Assembly: GCA_021835105.1 (NCBI GenBank)
Contig: JAKBQS010000001.1
Span: forward strand, 1-64,000
Reading direction: 5' to 3'
DNA: 64,000 bases
Source: Microcaldota archaeon
GTDB taxonomy: Archaea; Micrarchaeota; Micrarchaeia; Micrarchaeales; CABMGC01
The position numbers and the translations under genes were made by a program. Below are positions 24,317 to 33,059 of the stretch, in pieces; position 1 is the first letter of the stretch; each line of letters starts with the position of its first letter. The notes beneath the pieces were generated by a model, which did not search any database, was not told the origin of the DNA, and saw only the letters and a list, made by a program, of their open reading frames with translations.

Positions 24317-25278
24317 CTATTAAGCGATTTATCTATAGCTTCAGCTATCTTCTTCTCGTTAGGCAAGTAATATTTTTCATATCCTGGGAATGGGTAAGGA
24401 AGGCTTGGCGATGCAACGCGCAATATCGGCGCATCAAGCTCGTATATTGCCTCCTCGGCTATCCTCGCCGCAACCTCTGCACCCGCACCAAAACTTTCAG
24501 ATGCCTCATGAACTATAACTACATGCCCGGTTTTCTTGGCCGACTCCACAAATGTCTTGGTATCGAGAGGGTTTATTGTCCTCAGGTCTATTATCTCGGC
24601 ATCTACCTTCTTCGCATCCACTGTCTTCTGCACCACGTTGACCATCGTACCGTAAGTGATAATAGTAATATCACTCCCTTCCCTAAGCACATTGGCTTTG
24701 CCTATAGGTACCTCATAAACCCCGTCCGGTATATCCTGCTTAAAGAGCCTGTACAGCTTGGTAGGCTCAAGAAACACTACAGGGTCGTCCGATTTTACGG
24801 CGCTGAGCATTAATCCCTTAGCATCGTAAGGGGACGAAGGCTCCACTACAACAAGACCGCCCATATGCGAATAGTATACTTCGGGGCTCTCGGAGTGATG
24901 CTCCAGTGTCCTTACGCCTCCGCTTACCGGTGTCCTTACAACCATCGGGACAGTAAGCGTAGAGCGCGACCTGCCCCTGAACCTGGCAGCATGATTAACA
25001 AGCTGGCTGAATCCAAGAAACATAAATCCAGCAAACTGTATCTCAGATATGGGTCTCAGTCCAGCAAGAGCCATCCCTATGGAAGTTCCTATTATCCCCG
25101 ATTCAGCAAGTGGAGTATCTATAACCCTATTCTCGCCAAACTTCGCAAGCAGGCCCTCCGTCACCCTGAACACCCCGCCATCCTTGCCTATGTCCTCGCC
25201 AAGCAGAACAACCTTGCTATCATTCTCCATGGCTATCCTTAAAGCGTCATTAATTGCCATTACCATATTTGCCTGCAT
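24313..25278 (-). CDS. pdhB: Pyruvate dehydrogenase E1 beta subunit
   Basis: 321 residues from the ATG at 25278, preceded by GGTGATT as a Shine-Dalgarno site; longer upstream frames lie inside E1-alpha. Motifs: AINDALRIAM at the start, LLGEDIGKDGGVF, the Tyr-Lys and cofactor region GMALAGLRPISEIQF, and the C-terminal transketolase domain EIIDLRTINPLD. With E1-alpha it decarboxylates a 2-oxoacid using thiamine diphosphate. One base separates it from the E1-alpha stop. Confidence 0.94.
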   Translation of the reverse strand: MQANMVMAINDALRIAMENDSKVVLLGEDIGKDGGVFRVTEGLLAKFGENRVIDTPLAESGIIGTSIGMALAGLRPISEIQFAGFMFLGFSQLVNHAARFRGRSRSTLTVPMVVRTPVSGGVRTLEHHSESPEVYYSHMGGLVVVEPSSPYDAKGLMLSAVKSDDPVVFLEPTKLYRLFKQDIPDGVYEVPIGKANVLREGSDITIITYGTMVNVVQKTVDAKKVDAEIIDLRTINPLDTKTFVESAKKTGHVVIVHEASESFGAGAEVAARIAEEAIYELDAPILRVASPSLPYPFPGYEKYYLPNEKKIAEAIDKSLNS

Positions 25279-25279
25279 C

Positions 25280-26362
25280 TCAATCACCAAGCCAGTATCC
25301 TGCATCTTCCCCAGCAGCCAGCTCTGCAGATAGTACATCGGGCATAAAGCTGTACACGTTTTTGAAAACGGAAGAAGGATCAGGGATGAATTTTTCAGCT
25401 TTCTCGAGCGCTGCATCAAGTGTCTTGACGTTCTCTTCATGCAACGCCTTTTCCTTATCATCATCCCAAAGCCCCCTGGCCGATAAATACCTGCTTATCC
25501 TGAGCAGAGGATCCCTCTTCTTCCATACTGCTTCATCAGAGCTGTCCCTGTATTTGGTAGGGTCATCAGCGGTCGTATGCATGCCCATCCTGTACGTTAT
25601 CGCCTCTATTACAAAAGGTCCTCCCTCGCTCAAAGATCTCCTTATCGCATCCTTCACTGCCATATATACTGCCACCACATCGTTTCCATCCACCTGCATA
25701 CCCTCAATCCCTGCTGCAAATGCCTTCTGCGCAAGTGTGAGGGCGGCGCTCTGCTTTGCCCTAGGTATTGATATCGCCCACTGGTTATTCTCTATGATTA
25801 CCACGAGCGGAACCTTCCACACACCCGCAAAATTAAGTGCCTCATAGAAGTCACCTTCAGATGTCCCTCCGTCTCCGACATAAACCACTACCGCCGCGCC
25901 GGTATTGTTATACTTCTGCGCGAAGGCTATCCCTGCCGCATGAGGCAGCTGCGTGGAAACCGGAACGGCATTTGTAAGATATCTGAGCGGTTTCTTTACA
26001 ATGCATCCTTCCTCAAAACCCATCCAATATACAAAAAGCAGCTCAAGCGGAATACCTCTTTCTATCTGCACCGCATGCTGCCTGAAAGACGGAACGAATA
26101 TTTCCTTCTCACCCATAGCAAATGCGCTTCCTATCTGCGTCGCTTCCTCTCCAAGGAGGGGAGCATAAGTCACAGCCCTCCCCTGCCTCTGCAGGCTCAG
26201 GAGCTTCGCATCAAAATCCCTCGCGAAGGACATTCTCCTGTACATCTTCAATACAAGCGCGTCATCAACATCCTTCGGAAAAAGCGCCGCGTCTGCTTTC
26301 CCGTCCTCATCTATTACTGATAGATAATTTATCTTATCCTCAAAAACCTGCTTAACAACCAA
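25280..26362 (-). CDS. pdhA: Pyruvate dehydrogenase E1 alpha subunit
   Basis: 360 residues with TTG start at 26362. The thiamine diphosphate motif runs GDGGTSEGDFYEALNFA to NNQWAIS (GDG ... NN). The phosphorylation-loop region GMHTTADDP is also present. Substrate range (pyruvate or branched-chain 2-oxoacids) cannot be fixed from the sequence. A TATA-like TTTATAATTT lies about 25 bases upstream, so this is the first gene of the E1alpha-E1beta-E2-E3-NadK operon. Confidence 0.94.
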   Translation of the reverse strand: MVVKQVFEDKINYLSVIDEDGKADAALFPKDVDDALVLKMYRRMSFARDFDAKLLSLQRQGRAVTYAPLLGEEATQIGSAFAMGEKEIFVPSFRQHAVQIERGIPLELLFVYWMGFEEGCIVKKPLRYLTNAVPVSTQLPHAAGIAFAQKYNNTGAAVVVYVGDGGTSEGDFYEALNFAGVWKVPLVVIIENNQWAISIPRAKQSAALTLAQKAFAAGIEGMQVDGNDVVAVYMAVKDAIRRSLSEGGPFVIEAITYRMGMHTTADDPTKYRDSSDEAVWKKRDPLLRISRYLSARGLWDDDKEKALHEENVKTLDAALEKAEKFIPDPSSVFKNVYSFMPDVLSAELAAGEDAGYWLGD

Positions 26363-26430
26363 ACAACCGCCTATTGAATCTGCAATGCAAATTATAAATT
26401 AATATCTGAAAAAATACACACTGCCAATAT

Positions 26431-27129
26431 TCAAATTAGAACAAGGCCAAGACCATACGCCCTGTCAGATAAGTAAGAGCTTGCAGGTCTCTCCCCTTTG
26501 CCTATCTCGCCTACTGCCTCGAGAAAGACCCTCAAATCCTTCTTGTATATCTTGACCCTGCTTACACTGGCTCCATGCATATCTGCTCCGAGCAGCCTGG
26601 CTCCTCGCAAATCAGCACCCTTGAGATCCGCACCTCCAAGGTAACTGCCTTCCATAATCACATTCCTAAGAATGGCACCCTTCATATAAGCCCCCCAAAG
26701 ATAAGCATCGGAGAAATCCGCGTGCGACAAGTCAGAATATGCGAGATATGCGCCGCTCATGTTCGCACCCCTGAAATCCGCGTGCGACAATTTCGCATAT
26801 CCGAGGTTCGCCCCTCCGAAATTGGCACATTCGCAATCTGACCCTGTAATATTCGCATATCCGAGGTTCGCCCCTCCGAAGTTCATCCCGCGCAGATACG
26901 CATTTTTAATAGACGCGCGGTACAGGTTCGCCCCTCCAGCATTCATCGCTCCTATCTTCTTTCTGTCAAGTCTCAATGCCCCAAAATTCCTCTCGCCGAA
27001 AAGGACGCACAGCGCACGTCTCTCACTCACCTTTACCCTACTGTTTATGCCTCTTTTCAGCAAAAAATCCGCATAAAGCGAAGCCGCAGTCCGCACATCA
27101 CTATCAGCACACATATAAATCACCTCCAC
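26431..27129 (-). CDS. Pentapeptide-repeat protein
   Basis: 232 residues. After a short alpha/beta head (about residues 1-60, ending FGALRLD) there are about 24 tandem pentapeptides of the A(D/N)LxG type, forming a right-handed quadrilateral beta helix. The C-terminal 40 residues are non-repetitive. Start at 27129 or the internal ATG at 27114 (MCADSDV). At the DNA level two 29-base blocks (26792-26820 and 26852-26880) are identical, showing a recent four-repeat duplication. Function is open; DNA-mimic and scaffold roles are known for the fold. Confidence 0.8.
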   Translation of the reverse strand: MEVIYMCADSDVRTAASLYADFLLKRGINSRVKVSERRALCVLFGERNFGALRLDRKKIGAMNAGGANLYRASIKNAYLRGMNFGGANLGYANITGSDCECANFGGANLGYAKLSHADFRGANMSGAYLAYSDLSHADFSDAYLWGAYMKGAILRNVIMEGSYLGGADLKGADLRGARLLGADMHGASVSRVKIYKKDLRVFLEAVGEIGKGERPASSYLSDRAYGLGLVLI

Positions 27130-27223
27130 GGATCAAAAATCCCCACCGATTCTATACCAATTTATAAGCATTTATAATAAAAACTATTATTGCTGTTAGT
27201 TGTTATTCGTACGGTTGTAAATA

Positions 27224-27970
27224 ATGGAAGCAATAATATTGTGCGGAGGATTTGCGACAAGGCTTGAACCAATAACCCTATTCGTGCCAAAACCACTTCT
27301 ACCTATCCAGGGCAAGCCCATAATAGACAACACCATGGAGAAGATGCGCGCCGCGCAGCCAAAACGCGTCATAATATCCACAAACAAGAAGTTTTCAGAT
27401 CAGTTTGAGCACTGGGCGTTGTCAAGGGAGTGCACATCTGGCTCAGGCAAAATCGAGATACTGGTAGAGCCCACGCTCCACAACAAGGAGAAGTTCGGAG
27501 CTGTAAAAGGGATAGAATTTGCAATAAAGAAGAAAAAGATAAACGACGACCTTCTTATAGTTGCGGGAGACAATTTCTACAGATTTGACCTGCTCCGCAT
27601 GATTAAAAGGTTCAAGGAACTTCGCAAGCCAGTAATAGCGCTGCACGATATAAAAAAGAAGGAGGAAGCGAAGAGGTTTGGCGTTATCTCAATGAAAAAC
27701 GGCGTGATAGCCCACTTCGAAGAGAAGCCTGCCAAGCCGAAATCCACTCTGATAAGCACCGGGATATACCTATTCCCTAAAGAAACCCTGAGAATGTTCG
27801 AAGAGTACCTCTCAGACAGCAATAATCCTGATGCGCCTGGATACTTCCTGCACTGGCTGATAAACAGGGAAAAAGTATATGGGGTAACGTATAACGAGGA
27901 ATGGTACGATATAGGCACGATAGATACATACAGGAAGGTGTTCGACTCCTGCATAAAGCGAAGCAGGTAA
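27224..27970 (+). CDS. Sugar-1-phosphate nucleotidyltransferase
   Basis: 248 residues. N-terminal signature LCGGFATRLEPIT with the downstream PKPLLPIQGKPIID, then VAGDNFYRFD for the metal-binding Asp, VISMKNG and EEKPAKP. This is the RmlA/GalU-like fold, which makes NDP-sugars from sugar-1-phosphate and NTP. No C-terminal hexapeptide acyltransferase domain. It may supply the activated glucose used by the trehalose synthase at 33060-35219, but the sugar and nucleotide are not determined. Confidence 0.88.
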   Translation: MEAIILCGGFATRLEPITLFVPKPLLPIQGKPIIDNTMEKMRAAQPKRVIISTNKKFSDQFEHWALSRECTSGSGKIEILVEPTLHNKEKFGAVKGIEFAIKKKKINDDLLIVAGDNFYRFDLLRMIKRFKELRKPVIALHDIKKKEEAKRFGVISMKNGVIAHFEEKPAKPKSTLISTGIYLFPKETLRMFEEYLSDSNNPDAPGYFLHWLINREKVYGVTYNEEWYDIGTIDTYRKVFDSCIKRSR

Positions 27971-27974
27971 AAAG

Positions 27975-29111
27975 CTAAATCCTCTCTATCAATTCCGCAT
28001 AAAGCGAAGCAACCTCGACTAATCCTTTTCTTGAGACCCACTCATTTTCTGCATGCGGATTATCCCCATTGGGTGCTATCGTAATAACAGGAACGTGCAG
28101 AACATTCGATATTATGTTGTCATCTGCGACGGAGCTGCCATAATTAACATGATGGGTTCCACACCTTTCATCTACAACGCGTATCACCCGCCTAACGCTC
28201 TCCTCTGATAACCTAGTTTCGTAAGGGTCTATGTACGGCGTCTCCCTTTTGGCTACCGATACCTCTACCATGGTGCGCCTGTCCAGAGTTCCTTCTCTCT
28301 TCAGCCTTCTTACAAGCTCTTCCACTCTCTGCTTTGCCTTGGTCCCGGTATCTGGCGGCACAAGGTGCAGGTCTATACCTATTCTTGCACTCTCAGGTAT
28401 TGCAAGGCCTGTAGACCTTCCTTCAAAGAGATTTGCGAAAGCCGTCTCGCTTCCAAGCGCCCTGTGCTTCATCAGCTTCAGGCCATTAAGCCGCAAGACG
28501 ATCTTCGAAGCCTCGTCTATCGCATTTATGCCTTTCTTTGGTTGTGCCCCATGGAAGGCAAAACCCCTTACGTCTATGTTAATCACAACCCGCCCTCTCC
28601 TCCCTGCAGTTATGACATCAGCGCCGCCTTTGTACTTCTCCGAATGCCCAGAGTCTCCTGAAAGTGCTATTGCCACCCCACTGAACCACCTCCTATCAGA
28701 CGAGAGCGCCTTCCATCCACCTACAGATATATTCTCCTCGTCAACGCAGAACACTGCTTTGAGCGCCCTGTCTCTGCTTGCCGCGAGCCCTGAAAGTATT
28801 GCGGCTAGCCCTCCTTTCATATCACAGGCTCCAAGACCTATGAGCCTATCCCCATCCCTCTCAAGCTTCAGCGGATTAGTATGCCATCTTCCATGCGGTA
28901 TCACTGTATCCATGTGGCCATAGAGGAGTATCGGCTTCCCTCTGCCTTTCCTCTCAGCAAATATGTTAAAGCGCCCCTCGCTGACATACTGCCTTCTTGT
29001 AACCATGCCGGTTTCCCTGAGATAGCCTTCTATGAATTCCCCGATCCTTGACTCATTAGGAAAAGAAGAGTCGATAGAGACCAACTTTGAGAGCAGATTT
29101 TCCACATCCAT
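27975..29111 (-). CDS. M20 family metallopeptidase / amidohydrolase
   Basis: 378 residues from the ATG at 29111. Metal ligands and catalytic residues are visible: YGHMDTV, GACDMKGG, the paired Glu in VDEEN, SGDSG and a C-terminal HAENEW. A dimerisation domain lies in the middle (about 175-285). Family members cleave N-acyl amino acids or peptides (ArgE, DapE, CPG2). The gene follows the GNAT-type acetyltransferase by 7 bases on the same strand, so an acetylated amino acid could be the shared substrate. Confidence 0.85.
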   Translation of the reverse strand: MDVENLLSKLVSIDSSFPNESRIGEFIEGYLRETGMVTRRQYVSEGRFNIFAERKGRGKPILLYGHMDTVIPHGRWHTNPLKLERDGDRLIGLGACDMKGGLAAILSGLAASRDRALKAVFCVDEENISVGGWKALSSDRRWFSGVAIALSGDSGHSEKYKGGADVITAGRRGRVVINIDVRGFAFHGAQPKKGINAIDEASKIVLRLNGLKLMKHRALGSETAFANLFEGRSTGLAIPESARIGIDLHLVPPDTGTKAKQRVEELVRRLKREGTLDRRTMVEVSVAKRETPYIDPYETRLSEESVRRVIRVVDERCGTHHVNYGSSVADDNIISNVLHVPVITIAPNGDNPHAENEWVSRKGLVEVASLYAELIERI

Positions 29112-29118
29112 ATTATCA

Positions 29119-30087
29119 TCAGAATAAATTCTCAAATGCAGAGTAGCTGGAGAATGCTTCCAGGGCCGCCTCACGGGAAGCTCCGCCATGGTACATTACC
29201 TGCAAGCTTTTCATATTTCCCTCTATCTCCACATGGTTTCTGAGAAGCCCGCCAAAATCCCTGTTTATTTTTGCTGCGTTTATGACCGCTCCGTTCTCGT
29301 TGTTCGATTCAGAAAAGAGGGAGTAATCAGGGTGCCTGCTGAGCATGAAGTAAAGCATGCCTACCTGCATACCGAAATGTATATTGTTATGCCTATGCCC
29401 TTCTTTCACATAAGTGTCGGTGAACTCCGCCAGCCTTATCACACCCCTCCCGTTATCCAAAGGCACCTCATTCATCTCGCATATAGATACGCCTATCAAT
29501 TCGCGCCCTGCGCCTGTCTCACGGTAAGCCACAGATACTACATTGCTGCTATTAAGTATGGCTCCCCTTACCTCTTCCCCGTTGTACTGGAAAGCTCCAA
29601 GGAAGGAGATAAGCTCAGATTCATGCTGAGAGAGAAGCGCCCTCCTGGAATTCTCATCCACGACAAGCCTCACCATATACCCTCCTTCAAGCGCATATGT
29701 GCCTGCTTCATTCTCAGTCCTGTTTATGACAACGCTCCTGAGCCGTTCCGAGATGCTCACCGCCCTCTCCTCCTGAGCCTGTCCAAGCCTTTCGTCGCAA
29801 GCTGCCCTTTTCTGCTCCGTAAGCTCCCTGCTCGGAGAGTTGTATCCTATATAAACCAGCGAATACCCGTTTCCAAGGCCGAATCTAGCCTCAACATGCT
29901 CAACTTTATTGACAAGCTCATCTGCTACTACTGCCCTTACAGAAAGCCTAGAGAATTTATCCTCATCAAGCCTGGCGATGCCTGCCCTAACAGTCCTGTT
30001 TAGAAAATCTACCCTAAATTCATTCCTTATTGTATAAGGTATGAAACCTTTAAGCCTTTTAGATGTAGCCGGCTCTATCCCGTCCAC
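29119..30087 (-). CDS. Protein with C-terminal GNAT domain resembling beta-lysine N6-acetyltransferase
   Basis: 322 residues, GTG start at 30087. The first half (1-140) has no recognised domain. Residues 150-310 look like a GNAT fold with the end pattern EIEGNMKSLQVMYHGG, close to the ESMNVWYK-type end of AblB-like beta-lysine acetyltransferases. Ligand-binding residues are not assigned. A TATA-like TTATAAAT lies about 45 bases upstream, and palindromic sites lie farther up next to an Lrp-type gene. The next gene is an M20 hydrolase. Family assignment is moderate. Confidence 0.5.
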   Translation of the reverse strand: MDGIEPATSKRLKGFIPYTIRNEFRVDFLNRTVRAGIARLDEDKFSRLSVRAVVADELVNKVEHVEARFGLGNGYSLVYIGYNSPSRELTEQKRAACDERLGQAQEERAVSISERLRSVVINRTENEAGTYALEGGYMVRLVVDENSRRALLSQHESELISFLGAFQYNGEEVRGAILNSSNVVSVAYRETGAGRELIGVSICEMNEVPLDNGRGVIRLAEFTDTYVKEGHRHNNIHFGMQVGMLYFMLSRHPDYSLFSESNNENGAVINAAKINRDFGGLLRNHVEIEGNMKSLQVMYHGGASREAALEAFSSYSAFENLF

Positions 30088-30150
30088 CGGGCCAAAGCTT
30101 GTATTAGCCCTTGACTCCTGCCTGTAAAGCGAATTTATAAGGGTGCTTTT

Positions 30151-30183
30151 CTAAACACCTTGTTCTCTCCATAGGGTCACCAT
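30151..30183 (-). CDS. Possible 10-codon leader peptide upstream of the GNAT gene
   Basis: ATG GTG ACC CTA TGG AGA GAA CAA GGT GTT TAG starts at 30183 and ends at 30151 in the leader between the Lrp-type gene and the GNAT gene. A TATA-like TTTAAATA lies about 35 bases before the ATG. So short an ORF may be chance. Confidence 0.2.
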   Translation of the reverse strand: MVTLWREQGV

Positions 30184-30223
30184 GAATAAATGATAATACC
30201 ATTCTCCCATAACTCCTATTTAA

Positions 30224-30255
30224 ATATTCGTATCTATTATTACGAATATCGTAAT
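30224..30255. promoter_or_regulatory. Overlapping palindromes between the Lrp-type and GNAT genes
   Basis: ATATTCGTA (30224-30232) pairs perfectly with TACGAATAT (30241-30249) around 8 bases. A second perfect palindrome, ATTACGA-ATA-TCGTAAT (30239-30255), overlaps it. Lrp/AsnC dimers bind such A/T-flanked dyads, and the regulator gene ends 4 bases away, so control of the GNAT-M20 operon by the Lrp-type protein is plausible. Confidence 0.5.
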
Positions 30256-30258
30256 ATA

Positions 30259-30654
30259 CTATTTAAGTATTGCGTAGCTTACCGTATCCATAACCCCATC
30301 AATTCTCCTTATAGATTCAAGTTTGGAGTTGAGCACATCCGCAGAAGCCGCCTTAAGTACGCACACTATATCGTAGCTTCCTGAGACTTCGTATACCTTA
30401 TCAGCGCCTATTCTTCCTATCTCGGCACCAACCGAGGAGGTGTCTTTCTTTGCCGAGACGCTTACCATCACCACAGCCCCCATCCCCTCATTTGCTTCTA
30501 CAGTGAACCTTCTTATTATGCCGGTTCTGCGCATCTTGTTTACCCGTGCCCTCACTGCTCCTTCAGTAAGCCCAAGTTCCTTCCCAACTTTTACGTAGCT
30601 GACCCTAGAATTATCGATGAGGATGGATAATATTCTTTCATCAGTAGCATCCAT
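30259..30654 (-). CDS. Lrp/AsnC family transcriptional regulator
   Basis: 131 residues. Helix-turn-helix in DATDERILSILIDNSRVSYVKVGKELGLTEGAV (residues 2-35), then an RMR hinge, and a C-terminal RAM ligand domain from about residue 60 (VMVSVSAKKDTSS, YEVSGSYDIVCVLKA). Family members form dimers to octamers and respond to amino acids. It lies directly upstream of the palindromes in front of the GNAT-M20 genes, so it may control amino acid acetylation. Confidence 0.88.
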   Translation of the reverse strand: MDATDERILSILIDNSRVSYVKVGKELGLTEGAVRARVNKMRRTGIIRRFTVEANEGMGAVVMVSVSAKKDTSSVGAEIGRIGADKVYEVSGSYDIVCVLKAASADVLNSKLESIRRIDGVMDTVSYAILK

Positions 30655-30721
30655 AATGTGTATTTGGTTGCCTATAATAAAAACCTAACCTTATTGCCGC
30701 ATCCTACTTCCCTTACATATA

Positions 30722-31969
30722 TCAAGGTACAGGATATACGCTAGGGTACACAGTCAAATTTATATTATAATATAATTCGGAGGATGTATTAGTATAGATG
30801 TTGGAAATAAAAGTATTGTTGGAAATAAATAGGTAAAATCTTAGTGGTGTAGTATTAGTAATAATATATTTGTCAAAGCAACCTGACGCTACTGAGAGAT
30901 TGAGTTCTTCAACCTGTCCGGCTAAAATGTTAGGAAGATTGAAAGTGCCACAGTATCCCGAATAAATTCCCTCCTGCGGTATAATTGGTAAAATCGATAT
31001 ACTCATATTATATAAATTTGTTGTTGATGTAATGTTTAAGGTAAGATTACCAGATGCAACAAGCTGGCCATTTGGTGTATAATTTTCGTACAAGGTTAAG
31101 GCAGGATTTGAACATTTATAATCTGCATATGTCGATTTACAAGTGCCACTAATAGTGCTTCTTCCAGATTTGATTGAAGGGGGCACATAAGCTATTGCAT
31201 CTACTGCTAAATTTCCTATTAAAGTATATTTTGGTGTAATGCTTCCATATTCGTAATATTGTGCCCAAACCTGTCCAGAGAAATTTCCAGATTCGCGCTT
31301 CGAAATTGGAAATAACGTGGCTAATAACGGTTGTCCATTATATATATCTCCTAGATAAATTGAATTATATATATCTCCTAGATAAATTGGATAAATTGAA
31401 CTGCTATGAGATGTAAAATTGACTTCTGGCACACCATTATAAGAAGGGGTGCCTTTTGGCACAAAAGACAAACTCACATTCGTCCAATTACTGCCCGTAT
31501 ACTGCGTTAAAATTAAATCGATAAAAGTCCCATTGACTATAAGCGTCTCATTTGGCAATATAATAGAATAGCTATGTATCATTGAGGAAGCATTACAGCT
31601 AAATTCAGAACCAGCCGGAGTACAATTAACATACCCTAAATATGCTTGGTTTGTCTGCTGCGTTGTATTATTTGTTATATTAATTATAGAAAACACATGA
31701 GACACAGTACCTGTCTGAAGTGCATTAGTAACATTGGCCGATGGCTCATGCACTGCAAGAAGATAATAAACAATTCCAATAACAAATAAGACTAAAATAA
31801 ATGAAATGATGTATGTAAATCTGCCCATCTTGATGGGCTTTTTTACAGGTTGGCTATAATTGACTTGTTGAGAATTATTATTTCCATCTGCGCCATTATC
31901 ACTGTTTTCTACCATTTTTTTCCCTAAATAAAATATATACGTATTGATTAGCTGCATATTATAAATCAT
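30722..31969 (-). CDS. Membrane-anchored surface protein, AT-rich gene
   Basis: 415 residues; the ATG at 31915 (MVENSDNG) is a likelier start, giving 397. One helix (FTYIISFILVLFVIGIVYYLL) is followed by an extracellular domain with many Asn-x-Ser/Thr sequons, plus repeated SPxx and IxxL beta patterns. Role: exposed cell-surface protein, probably glycosylated. No cell-wall motif recognised. The codon use is clearly more A/T-rich than neighbours, suggesting fast evolution or transfer. A 27-base tandem duplication inside gives a repeated IYLGDIYN. Confidence 0.65.
   Translation of the reverse strand: MIYNMQLINTYIFYLGKKMVENSDNGADGNNNSQQVNYSQPVKKPIKMGRFTYIISFILVLFVIGIVYYLLAVHEPSANVTNALQTGTVSHVFSIINITNNTTQQTNQAYLGYVNCTPAGSEFSCNASSMIHSYSIILPNETLIVNGTFIDLILTQYTGSNWTNVSLSFVPKGTPSYNGVPEVNFTSHSSSIYPIYLGDIYNSIYLGDIYNGQPLLATLFPISKRESGNFSGQVWAQYYEYGSITPKYTLIGNLAVDAIAYVPPSIKSGRSTISGTCKSTYADYKCSNPALTLYENYTPNGQLVASGNLTLNITSTTNLYNMSISILPIIPQEGIYSGYCGTFNLPNILAGQVEELNLSVASGCFDKYIITNTTPLRFYLFISNNTFISNIYTNTSSELYYNINLTVYPSVYPVP
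31337..31389 (-). repeat. 27-base tandem duplication inside the surface-protein gene
   Basis: A 26-base block (31337-31362) is repeated exactly 27 bases later (31364-31389), giving a nine-residue duplication containing IYLGDIYN. Being in frame and identical, it is recent, and slipped-strand copying fits the AT-rich sequence. Confidence 0.8.
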
Positions 31970-32311
31970 TCGTTTTCTTATTCGGATGGCAATAATTCTG
32001 ACAGAGATTCAATGAAAATAATACGGATCAAACGCGGCTATGGTCAAATCTTTTAGATTTCTATCTACTCTACCGATCGCCTTTTGGTTGACTATCTTTT
32101 TGGCCTTTCCAATTCCAATACCATCTGTCATAAAGGATTTGACTTTATAGCGGATTAAATGATGAATCTTTGATTTGATACAGTAATAAATAAGCACAGT
32201 CCATAAGATGGCGAATCGTGCGCCATTTAGATTAAGTAGGCGAAGAGTACAATTATGTTAGATGATGTATAACCAAGCAGAAAATTCCTTGTTCTGCCTC
32301 TATATAATTGG
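31970..32311. other. Gene-free stretch between the surface protein and aquaporin
   Basis: About 340 bases. The only frame of note, 32009-32197 on the minus strand (62 codons), has no family-like pattern and lacks a clear start signal. The right end carries the TATA-like TATAAATA at 32311-32318, used by the aquaporin gene. Confidence 0.5.
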
Positions 32312-32342
32312 GTATAAATACTTTATTCTTGAATATCTAAGC

Positions 32343-33059
32343 ATGTCCGAAATAGCAATAGAAAAGAAGATGATGGCAGAAGCCATAGGCACATTCATAC
32401 TTGTCTTCATAGGCGCAGGATCAGTGGTAGCATCAAACTATTTCGTTGTCTCGAACAGCGCCTTCCCGCAATTGCTTCTCATAGCATTTGCCAATGGGCT
32501 CGCGCTTTCAGTTGCCATAACAATAGCTATGGGAATATCAGGCGGACACATAAATCCTGCTGTGACAATTGGATTTCTAACCGCGAAGCTTATCAGCGCT
32601 AGGGACGCGCTACTTTACATAATATCACAGGTTATAGGCGCAACCTTGGCAGGCCTATTCCTGCTCTTCCTCCTTCCTCTTACATTCTCACTCCCTGTGC
32701 ATCTCGGCACCCCTTCATTGGCTTCAGGAGTAAGCGTACTGCAGGGCATAGGAATAGAAGCTGTAATAACTTTCTTCCTTGTGCTTGCTGTATTTGGAAC
32801 AATTGTTGACAGGCGCGCCCCGAGGATAGGCGGTTTTGGCGTAGGTCTTGTGCTAGCTGCATCGGCAATGGTGGCTGGCCCTTTCACAGGCGCAGCAGCA
32901 AACCCTGCAAGGGCAATAGGCCCTGCTTTGGCTTCAGGATTTCTGCAGAACTGGTACGTATACTGGATAGGTCCAATAGTGGGCGGGATAATTGCGGCCT
33001 TGATTTATAACTATCTATTCAGGGAGGCAGGCGAGAAGCCATCAAAAAGACGCAGATAA
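32343..33059 (+). CDS. Aquaporin / glycerol facilitator (MIP family)
   Basis: 238 residues from the ATG at 32343, 25 bases after the TATA-like TATAAATA. Six membrane helices and two NPA motifs: SGGHINPAVTIG and GAAANPARAIGPA. The NPA motifs and the Arg following the second one fit a water or small-solute channel. Substrate selectivity cannot be decided by eye. It converges exactly on the trehalose synthase/phosphatase gene, with a gap of zero bases, so both deal with osmotic balance in one locus. Confidence 0.92.
   Translation: MSEIAIEKKMMAEAIGTFILVFIGAGSVVASNYFVVSNSAFPQLLLIAFANGLALSVAITIAMGISGGHINPAVTIGFLTAKLISARDALLYIISQVIGATLAGLFLLFLLPLTFSLPVHLGTPSLASGVSVLQGIGIEAVITFFLVLAVFGTIVDRRAPRIGGFGVGLVLAASAMVAGPFTGAAANPARAIGPALASGFLQNWYVYWIGPIVGGIIAALIYNYLFREAGEKPSKRRR

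Noticed and set aside
26500..26960. Regular short repeats that could suggest a CRISPR array
   Set aside because: The repeats are in-frame coding pentapeptides with no constant spacers. I saw no CRISPR array or cas gene anywhere in the window.
32009..32197. 62-codon minus-strand frame
   Set aside because: No recognisable domain, no promoter and weak composition; treated as gap.
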